Shown here: positions 17,193 to 27,210 of the stretch, piece after piece
How the letters are laid out: each line of letters opens with the position of its first letter
How positions within the stretch are numbered: the first letter of the stretch is position 1
NCBI RefSeq assembly: GCF_022827545.1
Contig: NZ_CP094669.1
Span: forward strand, 3,500,001 to 3,564,000
Reading direction: 5' to 3'
DNA: 64,000 nt
From: Hymenobacter tibetensis
GTDB taxonomy: Bacteria; Bacteroidota; Bacteroidia; Cytophagales; Hymenobacteraceae
Notes under the pieces: model-generated
Database searches by the model: none
What the model was told of the DNA's origin: nothing
Seen by the model: only the letters and a program-made list of their open reading frames with translations
Program-made: the position numbers and the translations under genes

Positions 17193-19835
17193 TCATTCTC
17201 CCGCTCTGGGTTGAAGCAGCTTGGCAATGAGGCCGGTCCAGCCGGTTTGGTGGCTGGCGCCGAGGCCTTTGCCGTTGTCGCCGTGGAAATACTCGTGAAA
17301 GAGTAGGTAGTCGCGGAAGTGCGGGTCTTGTTGCAGCTGCTTGTCGTCGCCGAAGGCGGGGCGCTGGCCGCTGTCGTCGCGCAGGAACAGCTTGGTGAGC
17401 CGGGTGGTAAGGGCCTGTGAAATTTCCAGCAGCGAGCAGTGCTGCCCGGAACCCGTCGGGTATTCCACTTTGAAATCGGGCCCGTAGTAGTGGTAGAAGC
17501 GCTGCAACGACTCCACAATCATGAAGTTCATGGGCATCCAGATGGGGCCGCGCCAGTTGCTGTTGCCTCCGAACAATGATGTACTGGACTCGCCGGGCTC
17601 GTAATCAACTCGGTCGTTGCCGCCGTCGGCGTGCTCGAAGATGTAGGGGTTCTGCTGGTGGTAGCGCGACATGGAGCGTACGCCGTACTCCGACAAAAAC
17701 TCGGCCTCGTCCAGCATGCGGCGCAATAGCTTTTTCATGCGGTGGCCGCGCAACAACGACAGCAAATGCGTCTGCCCTTTGCCCGGCTCCTGCCAGCGCG
17801 ACACCATCGTAGCCAATTGGGGCCGGTTTTCCAGAAACCAATTCATGCGGCTCACAAACTGCGGGGCGCTTTGCAAGGCATCTTCTTCCAGCACTTCCAC
17901 CGCAAACAGCGGCACCAGCCCCACCATAGACCGTATGCGCAGCGGAATACGCTGGTTGTCGTCGTTGAGCAGCACATCGTAGTAGAACTCGTCTTGGTCG
18001 TCCCACAGGTCTAGTTGCAACTCGGCCACGTTGGCCATGGCGTAGGCGATGTACAGGAAGTGCTCGAAGAACTTGCTGGCTAGGTCCTGGTACACTGGGT
18101 TGGTTTTGGACAGTTCCAGCGCAATGCGCATCATGTTCAAGGCAAACATGGCCATCCAGCTTGTACCATCGGCCTGCTCGATGTGGCCGCCGGTGGGCAG
18201 CGGGGCGCTTCTGTCAAACACCCCAATGTTGTCGAGGCCTAGGAAGCCGCCTTCGAATACGTTGCGGCCATTCAAGTCTTTGCGGTTCACCCACCACGTG
18301 AAGTTGAGCAGCAGCCGGTGAAACATGGTTTGCAGAAAGGCGGTATCGGCAGGACCGTTGTGCTTGCGGTCCATCTGGTACACGCGCCACGTGGCGTAAG
18401 CGTGCACGGGCGGGTTCACATCCGAGAGGTTCCACTCGTAGGCGGGCAGCAAGCCGTTGGGGTGCATGTACCAGTCGCGGGTCAGGAGCAAAAGCTGGCT
18501 CTTCGCAAATTCAGCATCTACCAACGCCAGCGGGATACAATGGAAAGCCAAGTCCCAGGCTGCGTACCAGGGGTACTCCCACTTGTCGGGCATCGAAATG
18601 ATGTCCATGTTGTTTAGCTGCTCCCAGTTGGAGTTGCGGCCCTGGCGGCGTTGGCGCGGCGGCGCGGGTTGCGCGGGGTCGCCGTGCAGCCACTGCCACA
18701 CATCATAGTAATAGAACTGCTTGCTCCACAGCATACCGGCCAGCGCTTGGCGCTGCACGTTGCGCGCATCGGCGTTGTGCAGGTCGGTTTGCAAGTGGTG
18801 ATAAAACTCGTCGGCCTCCTGACGACGCTGCTTCAGTATCCGGTCGAAATCGGCAAAAGGGTCTTTCAGTTCAGGGGAGGCCAGCCGCACCCGTAGCACA
18901 CGGCTTTGTCCGGCCGGTACGTGCAGCACGTAGTGAGCGGCAGCTTTAGTGCCGCGCTGCGCCGGGTTTATGGCCTGATGCCACCCGTGCACGAGGTAAT
19001 CGTTGATGCCGTCTTTCTGATAAAGCTCCTCATTTGGGCAGTTGTGAAGCCGCTGCAAGTTGCTTTCGTTGTCGCAGAAGAGCAGTTCCGGCATCTGCCC
19101 GTCCAGTGGCTCGCAATGCAGCATGAGGTCGGGCAGATTATCGTGCTGAATTTGCACCTGACCGGCTTCTGTGGCGCGGAGTTCGGGCTTGTAGTCGTCG
19201 TAGCCCCAACTCCAAGTGTTCCGAAACCAGAGCTGCGGCAGCACATGCAGCGGCGCATCCTGCTCGCCGCGGTTGTGCACCGTTATTTGCAGAAGGATGT
19301 CGTGGGGGTCGGCCTTAGCGTAGTCGAGGAAGATGTCGAAGTAGCGGCTGTTGTGGAATATCTGCGTGTCGTTGAGCTCGAATTCTGGCTTTAGGCGGCC
19401 GCGGCGGGCGTTTTCATGCACCAGCCATTCGTACGGAAACGTGTGCTGCGGATACTTGTAGAGCATCCGCATGTAGGAGTGCGTGGGGGTGTTATCGAGG
19501 TAGTAGTACAGTTCCTTGACGTCCTCACCGTGGTTGCCTTCGGGCCCACTGAGGCCGAAGAAACGCTCTTTCAAGATTGGGTCGTGGCCGTTCCAAAAGG
19601 CTGGCGCTAGGCACAGAAGCTGTTTCTGGTCGCAGATGCCGCCGATGCCTTCCTCGCCCCAGCGGTAGGCGCGGCTGCGGGCTTGGTCGTGGGTGGTGTA
19701 GGTCCAGGGTTGGCCGTCAGCGCTGTAGTCTTCGCGCACCGTTCCCCACTGTCGGTCACTTACATAGGGGCCGAATTGGTGCCAGCGCGCTTTCCCCTTG
19801 TGTTCTTCGTGTTGCCGTTCTTGCTCTTTCGTCAT
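17193..19835 (-). CDS. GH63/MGH1-like glucosidase
   Basis: 880 residues from ATG 19835 ([13 protein letters not shown]), chosen over 19907 because the extra residues are not conserved-looking. It has an N-terminal beta-sandwich region and an (alpha/alpha)6 barrel with motifs [39 protein letters not shown] and the C-terminal [13 protein letters not shown], characteristic of bacterial GH63/mannosylglycerate-hydrolase-like enzymes. No signal peptide is seen, so it is probably cytoplasmic and acts on alpha-glucosides, perhaps storage or osmolyte sugars. A glucose-dehydrogenase-like SDR is the next gene upstream on the same strand. Exact substrate unknown. Confidence 0.85.
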   Translation of the reverse strand: MTKEQERQHEEHKGKARWHQFGPYVSDRQWGTVREDYSADGQPWTYTTHDQARSRAYRWGEEGIGGICDQKQLLCLAPAFWNGHDPILKERFFGLSGPEGNHGEDVKELYYYLDNTPTHSYMRMLYKYPQHTFPYEWLVHENARRGRLKPEFELNDTQIFHNSRYFDIFLDYAKADPHDILLQITVHNRGEQDAPLHVLPQLWFRNTWSWGYDDYKPELRATEAGQVQIQHDNLPDLMLHCEPLDGQMPELLFCDNESNLQRLHNCPNEELYQKDGINDYLVHGWHQAINPAQRGTKAAAHYVLHVPAGQSRVLRVRLASPELKDPFADFDRILKQRRQEADEFYHHLQTDLHNADARNVQRQALAGMLWSKQFYYYDVWQWLHGDPAQPAPPRQRRQGRNSNWEQLNNMDIISMPDKWEYPWYAAWDLAFHCIPLALVDAEFAKSQLLLLTRDWYMHPNGLLPAYEWNLSDVNPPVHAYATWRVYQMDRKHNGPADTAFLQTMFHRLLLNFTWWVNRKDLNGRNVFEGGFLGLDNIGVFDRSAPLPTGGHIEQADGTSWMAMFALNMMRIALELSKTNPVYQDLASKFFEHFLYIAYAMANVAELQLDLWDDQDEFYYDVLLNDDNQRIPLRIRSMVGLVPLFAVEVLEEDALQSAPQFVSRMNWFLENRPQLATMVSRWQEPGKGQTHLLSLLRGHRMKKLLRRMLDEAEFLSEYGVRSMSRYHQQNPYIFEHADGGNDRVDYEPGESSTSLFGGNSNWRGPIWMPMNFMIVESLQRFYHYYGPDFKVEYPTGSGQHCSLLEISQALTTRLTKLFLRDDSGQRPAFGDDKQLQQDPHFRDYLLFHEYFHGDNGKGLGASHQTGWTGLIAKLLQPRAGE

Positions 19836-19956
19836 GGACCTCACCCTAAAATTTCCATTCACAAGAAGATAAAAGCTCGGCGTTAAGTTTTGATGAAGTA
19901 CCGACAAAAGCTGCTTTTCCTCTCAAAGAGAAGCAAAGTACTAGTTCTAAAACATT

Positions 19957-20002
19957 AGAAAGCTAGTTTCCCTTCTCAGTTGAGGAGGAGAACTAGCTTT
20001 CT
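19957..20002. repeat. Intergenic palindrome, family B copy 1
   Basis: Imperfect palindrome whose ends (AGAAAGCTAGTT and AACTAGCTTTCT) pair exactly and whose centre reads CTCAGTTGAG. A near-copy occurs at 38534-38589. It lies between the SDR stop and the GH63 start, both on the minus strand. It may terminate transcription or be a small mobile repeat. Confidence 0.7.
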
Positions 20003-20066
20003 GGATTTGTAGCTTACTCTTCTTTTCAGCTTGGGAGCAGAGCCAAAGCTCCCTTTTATTCTTAAC

Positions 20067-20885
20067 TCAACCGTTGTCGGCGAAGCCGGGGTAGAGGGTC
20101 ATGCCGCCGTCGGCGAAGAGGGTGATACCGGTGACGTAGTCGGCTTCGTCGGAAGCTAGCCAGACGGCTACGCTGCCGATGTCGGCGGGCTCACCGATGC
20201 GGCCGTAGGGAATGAGGGTGAGCAGGCTCTTCTCTTCTTCGGGCGTGTCGCGGGCCGACTCGTTGATGGGGGTAGCAATGGCGCCGGGGCCGATGCTGTT
20301 CACCCGAATTTTGTGGGGCGCTAGTTCCTGCGCCATCGTTTTCATGAGCTGCATGATGCCGCCTTTGCTGGTGGCGTAGTTGACGTGGCCGGCCCACGGA
20401 ATCACTTCGTGCACCGAGCTCATGCAGATAATCTTGCCGGTGGCCTTGGAAATTTCGGGCTGCGGGCCGCGCTTCACAAACTCGCGGGCGGCTTCGCGGG
20501 CGCACAGAAACTGGCCGGTCAGGTTTACGTCGATTACCTTCTGCCACTGCTCCAGCGTCATTTCCAGCAGGGGCGCATCCACTTGAATACCGGAGTTGTT
20601 GACGAGGATGTGCAGCGTGCCGAACTCCTTGCGGATTTGATCGAACATAGCCAGCACCTCGTCTTCTTTGCTCACGTCGGCTTTGATGGCAATGGCTTTG
20701 CCGCCGGCCTTCGTGATTTCGTCTACCACTTCTTCGGCTCCTTCGGGGCTGTGGGCATAGTTGACAACGACAGTGGCTCCTTCGGCGGCCATGGCTATGG
20801 CTACTCCGGCTCCGATGCCGGAGCTGGCTCCGGTTACTAGGGCTACTTGGTTTTGCAAACGTGGGGTTGCAGCAGGCGAAGACAT
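20067..20885 (-). CDS. Glucose 1-dehydrogenase-like SDR
   Basis: 272 residues from ATG 20885 (MSSPAATPRLQNQ). Classical SDR motifs: TGASSGIG, NNSGI in place of NNAG, Ser in SSVHEV, and YATSKGG with Tyr and Lys. The ending DYVTGITLFADGGMTLYPGF is typical of the glucose 1-dehydrogenase group. The NYAHS segment after strand 2 suggests NADP use. The GH63 glucosidase is next downstream, so oxidation of released glucose is a reasonable but unproven idea. Cytoplasmic. An extended frame to 21008 exists but looks non-coding. Confidence 0.87.
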   Translation of the reverse strand: MSSPAATPRLQNQVALVTGASSGIGAGVAIAMAAEGATVVVNYAHSPEGAEEVVDEITKAGGKAIAIKADVSKEDEVLAMFDQIRKEFGTLHILVNNSGIQVDAPLLEMTLEQWQKVIDVNLTGQFLCAREAAREFVKRGPQPEISKATGKIICMSSVHEVIPWAGHVNYATSKGGIMQLMKTMAQELAPHKIRVNSIGPGAIATPINESARDTPEEEKSLLTLIPYGRIGEPADIGSVAVWLASDEADYVTGITLFADGGMTLYPGFADNG

Positions 20886-21081
20886 AGTATTGCGGGTTGA
20901 TGAATACCTCAAGACTAGATTATTGGGCTGTAGGTTACATGAAGTTTGCGTTTCCTGCTCAGCGGACGAGCTGCACTCACCTGTTTCTAGCTCCGAAAAG
21001 CCCCTCACCTAAGCATGACAGTACAGGCAGGCGGACTACAGGACGGATAGTACTTTTAATGACGTCACCTACCACTCTTCC

Positions 21082-22419
21082 ATGAACCGTACTCTTTTCC
21101 TGCCGGCCGCTTTCCTTGGCGTGCTTTTCACTTCGGGCGTCGCGGCGCAGTCGGGCAAGACGAGCTACAAGTTTGATTTTGGCGCCGGTAGCGTAGCGCC
21201 CGGTTATCGGCAGGTACTCCCCTCCGCCACGTACTCCGAGGAGCGCGGCTACGGTTTCGACTTCAACACCACCGTTTCAGCCGTGGACCGCAAGGGTAAG
21301 GATGCGCTGAAAAGTGATTTCGTGACCAGTGACAAACCCTTTTATTTCTCGGTGGATTTACCGGAAGGCAACTACAACGTGACCGTCAAGCTTGGCGACT
21401 TAAAGAAGCGGGCTTCGACGATGGTGAAGGCAGAATCACGCCGTTTGCTGCTGGAAAAGACGGAAACCGCGCCCGGCAACTTCACCACCGAAACCTTCAC
21501 GATTAACATCAAAAACCGCCGCATCAACGACACCCTGACGGTGGGTTTGAAGCCGCGGGAAGTAGGCAAGCTGGATTGGGACAACAAGCTCACGCTGGAA
21601 TTCAACGGCGCGGCCACGTGCCTCAACGCCCTAGAAATAACGCCGGCTCCTAACGCCATAACGGTTTTTTTGGCCGGCAACTCCACCGTCGTCAACCAGG
21701 ACGATGAGCCGTGGGCCGCGTGGGGCCAGATGATTCCGCGCTTCTTCAAACCGGGCGTCGCCATTGCTAACCACGCCGAATCAGGCCTGAGTTTGGGAAG
21801 TTTCTTGGGTTCGCGCCGCCTCGACAAGGTGCTGAGCGTGATGAAGCCCGGCGACTACCTATTCGTAGAATTCGGACACAACGACCAGAAGGAAAAAGGC
21901 CCTAATGACGGCGCCTACAAATCCTACACCGAGCGGCTACAGTTCTTCGTGCGCGAAGCCAAAAAGAAGGGCGGCATTCCAGTTATCGTGACGTCCACGG
22001 CCCGCCGCAACTTCGACGAGGCAACAGGCAAAAACGTGAACAACCTCGGCGACTACCCCGACGCGGCCCGCAAAGTGGCCCAAGAAGAAGGTGTGGCGCT
22101 AATTGATTTGAACGCCATGACCACTACGCTCTACGAAGCGCTGGGCGTACAAGCGTCGATGAAGGCTTTCGTGCATTACCCCGCCAATACCTACCCCGGC
22201 CAAGAGAAGGCCCTGGCCGACAACACGCACTTCAACCCCTACGGCGCCTACGAAATTGCGAAGTGCGTGGTAGAAGGCATCAAAGCCAACAAGCTAGGTT
22301 TGACGAAGTACCTCAAATCGGACATCCCGGCCTTTGACCCCGCGCATCCCGATGCCCTGGATAAGCTGGCGTGGGCCGACAGCCCCCGCAATACAGTGAT
22401 AAAACCCGACGGAAACTAG
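21082..22419 (+). CDS. Rhamnogalacturonan acetylesterase, CE12-type with N-terminal beta-domain
   Basis: 445 residues with a signal peptide (MNRTLFLPAAFLGVLFTSGV, cleavage near AAQS). An N-terminal malectin/CBM-like beta-sandwich (about 28-185) precedes a GDSL/SGNH hydrolase domain: LAGNSTVV (nucleophile Ser near 200), NHAESG, FGHNDQK, and a late DNTHFNPYGA carrying the catalytic Asp-His. This matches CE12 esterases that remove acetyl groups from rhamnogalacturonan I. It heads a probable operon with the GH105 (57 bp) and GH43 (88 bp) genes. Secreted or periplasmic. It prepares the backbone for lyases and hydrolases. Confidence 0.9.
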   Translation: MNRTLFLPAAFLGVLFTSGVAAQSGKTSYKFDFGAGSVAPGYRQVLPSATYSEERGYGFDFNTTVSAVDRKGKDALKSDFVTSDKPFYFSVDLPEGNYNVTVKLGDLKKRASTMVKAESRRLLLEKTETAPGNFTTETFTINIKNRRINDTLTVGLKPREVGKLDWDNKLTLEFNGAATCLNALEITPAPNAITVFLAGNSTVVNQDDEPWAAWGQMIPRFFKPGVAIANHAESGLSLGSFLGSRRLDKVLSVMKPGDYLFVEFGHNDQKEKGPNDGAYKSYTERLQFFVREAKKKGGIPVIVTSTARRNFDEATGKNVNNLGDYPDAARKVAQEEGVALIDLNAMTTTLYEALGVQASMKAFVHYPANTYPGQEKALADNTHFNPYGAYEIAKCVVEGIKANKLGLTKYLKSDIPAFDPAHPDALDKLAWADSPRNTVIKPDGN

Positions 22420-22476
22420 CGTTAACCGAAGCAGCACCTGAACCGCAAGCACTACTACCACCCTACTTTACCTCAT

Positions 22477-23859
22477 ATGAAAAGAACTTCTTCTCGGCAC
22501 CTGACAGTAGGTTTATTAGGATTAACTCTGCTGGCTGGCACGCCCTTGCTGGCCCAGAAAGCCCCGGCAAAAACGACCCCAGTAAAAGCCAACGACACCA
22601 CCACGCCGCTGCACCTGTTGCAGCCGGATTATCCGGTGCCGTACGGCAAAACCAAGGCCGAGGAAGTGAAGCAGGTACTGGACCGAGTGTACACGTATTT
22701 GGATGCGGCCACGCCTGCCCAGCTGGTTGATAAGCAAACCAATGCCGTTGTTAGCACCAGTGCCAAGTTCAACCCCAACGCCGTTATCAAGCCCGGCGAC
22801 TTCCGTCTAACCAGCTACGAATGGGGCGTTACGTACTCGGGCATGCTGCTGGCCGGCGAAGTAACCGGCGATAAGAAATACACTGCCTATACCTTCGACC
22901 GGCTTAAGTTTCTGTCGGAGCTGGCGCCGTACTACAAGGAGTTCCAAAACGCCAATCCGAAGGCGCCTACGCCCATGCGCGGCTTCATGAACCCGCACGC
23001 CCTCGATGATGGCGGGGCCCTAACGGCCTCCATGATCAAAGCCCAACGGGCCGGCCTGTCCGCCGATTTGCGCCCCCTAATCGACGGCTTCGTCAACTAT
23101 ATTATGACGAAGGAGTTTCGGTTGACGGATGGCACCTTGGCGCGCAACCGCCCGCAGCCCAACACGCTCTGGCTCGACGATATGTACATGGGCATTCCGG
23201 CCCTGGCGCAGATGGGCAAACTTACCGGTGAGAAGCGCTATTACGACGAAGTGGTGAAGCAGTACACGCAGTTTTCGCAGCGCATGTTCAACCAGCAAAA
23301 GGGGTTGTATATGCACGGCTGGGTGCAGGAAATGAGCGTGCACCCCGAGTTCCACTGGGCCCGGGCCAACGGGTGGGCCCTCATGACCACCGTTGACATT
23401 CTGGACGTGCTACCCGAAGACCACCCCGGCCGCCCTGCCATGCTAGCACAGCTAAAGGCCCACGTAAAAAGCCTAGCTGCGCTGCAAGCCGGCAGTGGCT
23501 TCTGGCACCAGCTCCTAGACCGCAACGATTCTTACCTAGAAACTTCGGCCACAGCCATCTACGCCTACGCCATTGCGCACAGCATCAACAAAGGCTGGCT
23601 CGACACTAAGGCTTACGGTCCCATGGCCCTATTGGCCTGGAATGCCGTGAGCACGAAAGTCAACACCAAAGGGCAAGTGGAAGGCACCTGCGTGGGCACC
23701 GGCATGGGCTTCGACCCGGCTTTCTACTACTACCGTCCCGTGAATGTGTACGCCGCCCACGGCTACGGCCCGGTTATCTTGGCGGGCGCCGAAATCATTC
23801 GTTTGCTGAAAACTCACCCCTCCGAAATCAACGACAGTTCCGTTCAGATAACCAACTAA
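22477..23859 (+). CDS. GH105 unsaturated rhamnogalacturonyl hydrolase
   Basis: 460 residues, exported (signal MKRTSSRHLTVGLLGLTLLA, then LLAQK). The (alpha/alpha)6-barrel shows the motifs of YteR/RhiN enzymes: LTSYEWGVTYSGML, TLWLDDMYMGIPAL (with the acidic residue used to hydrate the double bond), HPEFHWARANGWAL and a C-terminal GTGMGFDPAFYYYRP. The enzyme removes the unsaturated galacturonate from the products of rhamnogalacturonan lyases, such as the PL11 enzyme at 28341. Middle gene of the CE12-GH105-GH43 group. Periplasmic action is expected. Confidence 0.92.
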   Translation: MKRTSSRHLTVGLLGLTLLAGTPLLAQKAPAKTTPVKANDTTTPLHLLQPDYPVPYGKTKAEEVKQVLDRVYTYLDAATPAQLVDKQTNAVVSTSAKFNPNAVIKPGDFRLTSYEWGVTYSGMLLAGEVTGDKKYTAYTFDRLKFLSELAPYYKEFQNANPKAPTPMRGFMNPHALDDGGALTASMIKAQRAGLSADLRPLIDGFVNYIMTKEFRLTDGTLARNRPQPNTLWLDDMYMGIPALAQMGKLTGEKRYYDEVVKQYTQFSQRMFNQQKGLYMHGWVQEMSVHPEFHWARANGWALMTTVDILDVLPEDHPGRPAMLAQLKAHVKSLAALQAGSGFWHQLLDRNDSYLETSATAIYAYAIAHSINKGWLDTKAYGPMALLAWNAVSTKVNTKGQVEGTCVGTGMGFDPAFYYYRPVNVYAAHGYGPVILAGAEIIRLLKTHPSEINDSSVQITN

Positions 23860-23947
23860 CTAGGCTGACTGACACCAATAATTTGCCTTTCCCGTTAAGC
23901 TTTAGCTTTCCTTCTGCTCGTTACTTTCTCTCCCTCACCTATTTTCA

Positions 23948-24922
23948 ATGCACAGAAGCACTTATCGAGTTGCCGTACGTATTTGCACCGCGCTAGGTGT
24001 TTTCGGGCTTGCCTTGGCTGCCCTGCCCGCGTTGGCGCAACAGCCAGTCAAGAAAGGAGAGCCGCTGGTGTTTTCCTACTTCAAAGGCAACGGCGAAGAC
24101 GGTCTGCACCTCGCCTACAGCCGCGACGGATACGCTTGGACTTCCCTGAAAAAAGACAGCACCTTCCTGCGCCCCACCGTGTCGAAAGACAAGCTCATGC
24201 GCGACCCCTGCATCATCCGGGGCAAGGATGGTTTGTTTCACATGGTTTGGACTGTAAGCTGGAACGACAAAGGCATCGGTTATGCTAGCTCCAAAGACCT
24301 TGTCAACTGGAGTGCGCAGCAGTTTGTGCCCGTGATGCAAAAAGAGGCGGAAGCCCGCAACTGCTGGGCCCCAGAAATCACCTACGACGCTGCCACCGGC
24401 GCCTACGTCATCTACTGGGCGACCACCATCAAGGGCCGCTTTCCCGAAACCCAAAGCACCGCCGACGCGGCCTACAACCACCGCATCTACTATGTCACGA
24501 CCAAGGACTTCAAGGCGTACTCCGATACCAAGCTGCTCTACGAACCCGGCTTCAACGTTATTGACGCCACCATTCAGCGCGACGGCAAGCGCTACGTGAT
24601 GTTCCTGAAAGACGAAACCCGCGAGCCGGCTCAAAAGAACTTGCGCGTAGCATTCAGCAACAGCATTACGGGTCCGTACAGCAAAGCCTCCGCTCCCATC
24701 ACCGGCAAGTATTGGGCGGAAGGCCCCACGGCTGTGAAGTTTGGCAACGAGTGGCTGGTGTATTTCGACAAATACACCGAGCACAAATACGGCGCGGTGC
24801 AATCCTCTGACCTTGAAACCTGGACCGACGTATCCGACAAAGTGCAGTTCCCCAAAGGCCTGCGCCACGGCACCGTTTTTCCGGTGACCGAGAAAGAACT
24901 TAATGTGCTATTGAAGCAATAG
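23948..24922 (+). CDS. GH43-family glycosidase
   Basis: 324 residues with a signal peptide ending at ALPALAQQ. The five-bladed propeller pattern is seen with candidate catalytic residues: Asp in MRDPCII (base), Asp in NVIDATI (pKa modulator) and Glu in WAEGPTAVKF (acid). Other blade motifs are CWAPEITYD and RIYYVTTKDF. GH43 enzymes release arabinose, xylose or galactose from side chains; the setting beside rhamnogalacturonan genes suggests action on RG-I side chains. Last gene of the operon, followed by a strong terminator. The subfamily is not assigned. Confidence 0.85.
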   Translation: MHRSTYRVAVRICTALGVFGLALAALPALAQQPVKKGEPLVFSYFKGNGEDGLHLAYSRDGYAWTSLKKDSTFLRPTVSKDKLMRDPCIIRGKDGLFHMVWTVSWNDKGIGYASSKDLVNWSAQQFVPVMQKEAEARNCWAPEITYDAATGAYVIYWATTIKGRFPETQSTADAAYNHRIYYVTTKDFKAYSDTKLLYEPGFNVIDATIQRDGKRYVMFLKDETREPAQKNLRVAFSNSITGPYSKASAPITGKYWAEGPTAVKFGNEWLVYFDKYTEHKYGAVQSSDLETWTDVSDKVQFPKGLRHGTVFPVTEKELNVLLKQ

Positions 24923-24942
24923 GACCGACGCAAAACCTTATT

Positions 24943-24985
24943 CATAAAAAAGTGCGTCCTGCTTAGCAGGACGCACTTTTTTATG
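24943..24985. terminator. Strong bidirectional terminator
   Basis: A 20-bp perfect stem (24943-24962 with 24966-24985) with a TTA loop, A-rich on the left and T-rich on the right. It separates the convergent GH43 gene (+) and lactate dehydrogenase gene (-). Confidence 0.9.
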
Positions 24986-25083
24986 AGCATAATCACCAGC
25001 AGCTTCCTGGTGCTCTTCATTCAGAGCGGGTTGACTTAGGCTGCTTGCAAAACCTATTCTGTTTGTCTTTGGATGCTCACTCG

Positions 25084-26076
25084 TCAGGACTTTACAGCGT
25101 TTGCGAGCGGTTTTCCTTGTTCGAAGTCGGTGATGTTCTGTAGGGTAATGCGCGCGATGTTGTGCAAGGCGTCGGCGGTGAAAAAGGCTTGGTGGCCGGT
25201 GACAAGCACATTGTTGAACGAGAGCAGGCGCATAAACACGTCATCCTGGATGACTTTGCCCGACATATCCTCGAAGAATAAATCACCTTCCTCTTCGTAC
25301 ACATCCAACCCCAAGTATTTGATCTTTTCGCACTTAAGGCCCTCAATCACCGCTCGTCCATCAATAAGGGCGCCGCGGCTGGTGTTGATGAGCATCATGC
25401 CTTCTTTCATTTGGTTGATGGACTCCTCGTTGATCAGGTGGTACGTCTGGGGCGTGAGGGGGCAATGCAACGAAATAATGTCGGACTGAGCATATAGAGT
25501 TGGGAGGTCTGTAAACTCCACGCCTAGCTCGTCGGAAGCAGCGCTGGGTTGCACATCATACCCGAGCACCCGGCAGCCGAAGCCTTTCAGAATGCGGGCC
25601 GTCACCAACCCGATGGCGCCTAGCCCAATAAGCCCGACCGTGCGCCCATGCAAATCGAAGCCCATGAGGCCGTTGAGGGCGAAATTGCCTTCCCGGACTC
25701 GGTTGTAGGCGCGGTGCGTTTTGCGGTTCAGCGCCAAAATCAAGGCCAAAGTATGCTCTGCCACGGCATAGGGCGAGTAGGCTGGTACGCGCACCACTGG
25801 CAAGTTGAGGGCGGCGGCCGTTTTCAGGTCCACGTTGTTGAAGCCCGCGCACCGCAGAGCCAACAGTTGAACTCCATTTTCAGCTAACTGGTGCAACACC
25901 TGCGCATCAACCACATCATTGACAAACACGCATACTACCTCCGCGCCTTGGGCCAGTGGAGCAGTGCTGGCATTGAGCGGCACCTCCAGAAACCGGAGCT
26001 GATGGCCGTACTGCTGATTAACTTCTTCGAAAAACTGGTGGTCGTAGGGCTTTGTATTGAAGAAGGTGATAGTCAT
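25084..26076 (-). CDS. ldhA: D-lactate dehydrogenase (2-hydroxyacid dehydrogenase)
   Basis: 330 residues, D-isomer-specific 2-hydroxyacid dehydrogenase. NAD-binding motif GLIGLGAIGLVTA; catalytic Arg in MLINTSRGALIDG, Glu in LGLDVYEEEGDLFFED, His in VTGHQAFFT. The DVYEEEGDLFFED block is typical of fermentative LdhA. It reduces pyruvate to D-lactate with NADH in the cytoplasm. It sits inside the pectin locus but has no evident link to the pathway; the rhamnose route yields the L-isomer, handled by LutABC. A single-gene unit with terminators on both sides. Confidence 0.9.
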   Translation of the reverse strand: MTITFFNTKPYDHQFFEEVNQQYGHQLRFLEVPLNASTAPLAQGAEVVCVFVNDVVDAQVLHQLAENGVQLLALRCAGFNNVDLKTAAALNLPVVRVPAYSPYAVAEHTLALILALNRKTHRAYNRVREGNFALNGLMGFDLHGRTVGLIGLGAIGLVTARILKGFGCRVLGYDVQPSAASDELGVEFTDLPTLYAQSDIISLHCPLTPQTYHLINEESINQMKEGMMLINTSRGALIDGRAVIEGLKCEKIKYLGLDVYEEEGDLFFEDMSGKVIQDDVFMRLLSFNNVLVTGHQAFFTADALHNIARITLQNITDFEQGKPLANAVKS

Positions 26077-26221
26077 GCAGAGGAAGTAAGAAGGAACCCG
26101 AGAAAGAACAACTACGCTCCGGCCCTATTGTGTTGAGAAGTCGGCAGTAAATCAAATAACCACGTTTTCTGTACCACTGAGCGGCCGCGGTGTTGCCGAA
26201 CAAGCTTGTTGTTCATCAAAA

Positions 26222-26270
26222 CGCCGCGCAACAAATCCAGAAACGGCAGTTCTGAATCTGTTGCGCGGCG
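26222..26270 (-). terminator. Long hairpin, probable terminator
   Basis: A 12-bp perfect GC-rich stem (26222-26233 with 26259-26270) with further partial pairing inside. It follows the stop of the esterase gene at 26348 on the minus strand and precedes the ldhA start. No long T run, so activity is uncertain. Confidence 0.55.
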
Positions 26271-26347
26271 CATCATTCCGAACAGTACGGGGCTACTACC
26301 AAGCGTAAGTTGACAGGCAGCTATTTACCAGCCGCTTACCAGCCGCC

Positions 26348-27178
26348 TTATGCTTTGACCATGTACTTAAGGAGCGGGTTCTTCTTGATGCTCTTCAGCC
26401 CATCAACTACCGATTCGGCGTTTTGGCGGGCGCCGGCCTCGATGGTGTGGGTGTGGTCGGTGGTGTTGAAATACGTGCTCTTTACTTTCTCCTCCCCTTC
26501 CTTGTCGTATTTGTCGGCAATAATTTTGTTGAGGTCGATAAAGTAGGCGCCGCCTTGCTTGGCCGCTTCCGAGGCCCACAGGCCGTAGTCGGCGGTGGCG
26601 CGGTTCACTTTGCCGGCAGTCCAGGTATTGCGCGGGATGGGCGAGCAAACATAGACCGTGGCGCCTTTGGCTTTGGCCTCGGCAATGAATTGGCGTAGGT
26701 ACCAGCCGTAGCTGTGCACCACTTCCTGCTGCTTCTTGATGGGGTTGTAGATTTCCTGGCTTTCCTCGCCATTGCTTTTGATGGTGCCCCGCGCCCGCGC
26801 CGTGTCGGCTAGCGGGCCGTTGTCGTTGTGGCCGAATTGCATGATTACGAAGTCGCCGGGCTTGATGTTCGCTTGCACTTTGTCCCAGAGGCCGTTGGTG
26901 CGGAACGTGCGGCTGCTGGTGCCGCCGAGGGCGTTGTTGCGCACCGCAAGGCGGGTGGTATCGAAATGAGCCGGCAGGAAATTGCCCCACCCCCATAGGC
27001 CACCGTCGCCCTTGCCTTTGCCGTTTTTCACCGTCGAATCACCTATCAGGAACAGCGTTGGTTTCTTGGAAGCTTGCGGCAGGATGGTGAAAGCGGAGAG
27101 AGCAAGTAGCACGAGCAATAAGCCATAGGTTAAAACTCCTTTGTTGCGCTGCGTGCTTTCGTGTGGTTGGTGTTGCAT
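26348..27178 (-). CDS. GDSL rhamnogalacturonan acetylesterase (copy 2)
   Basis: 276 residues from ATG 27178 (MQHQPHESTQ), with one hydrophobic N-terminal segment (GVLTYGLLLVLLALSAFTIL) as signal or anchor. SGNH motifs: FLIGDSTVKNG (Ser nucleophile), NALGG, MQFGHNDNG, and DHTHTIEAGA with the Asp-His pair. A GTG at 27214 in the same frame would overlap the upstream gene's stop as GTGA, so translational coupling from there is an alternative. Similar along its length to the neighbouring esterase. It removes acetyl groups from rhamnogalacturonan. Periplasmic or outer surface. Confidence 0.88.
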   Translation of the reverse strand: MQHQPHESTQRNKGVLTYGLLLVLLALSAFTILPQASKKPTLFLIGDSTVKNGKGKGDGGLWGWGNFLPAHFDTTRLAVRNNALGGTSSRTFRTNGLWDKVQANIKPGDFVIMQFGHNDNGPLADTARARGTIKSNGEESQEIYNPIKKQQEVVHSYGWYLRQFIAEAKAKGATVYVCSPIPRNTWTAGKVNRATADYGLWASEAAKQGGAYFIDLNKIIADKYDKEGEEKVKSTYFNTTDHTHTIEAGARQNAESVVDGLKSIKKNPLLKYMVKA

Positions 27179-27210
27179 ACGTGAGGTTCTGCGTGTTGCG
27201 AAATAGGTTT

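Noticed and set aside
21020..21055. Two CAGG-containing blocks upstream of the CE12 gene
   Set aside because: The repeats are not 10 bp apart and no ATTTG follows at 20 bp, so they do not fit the element.
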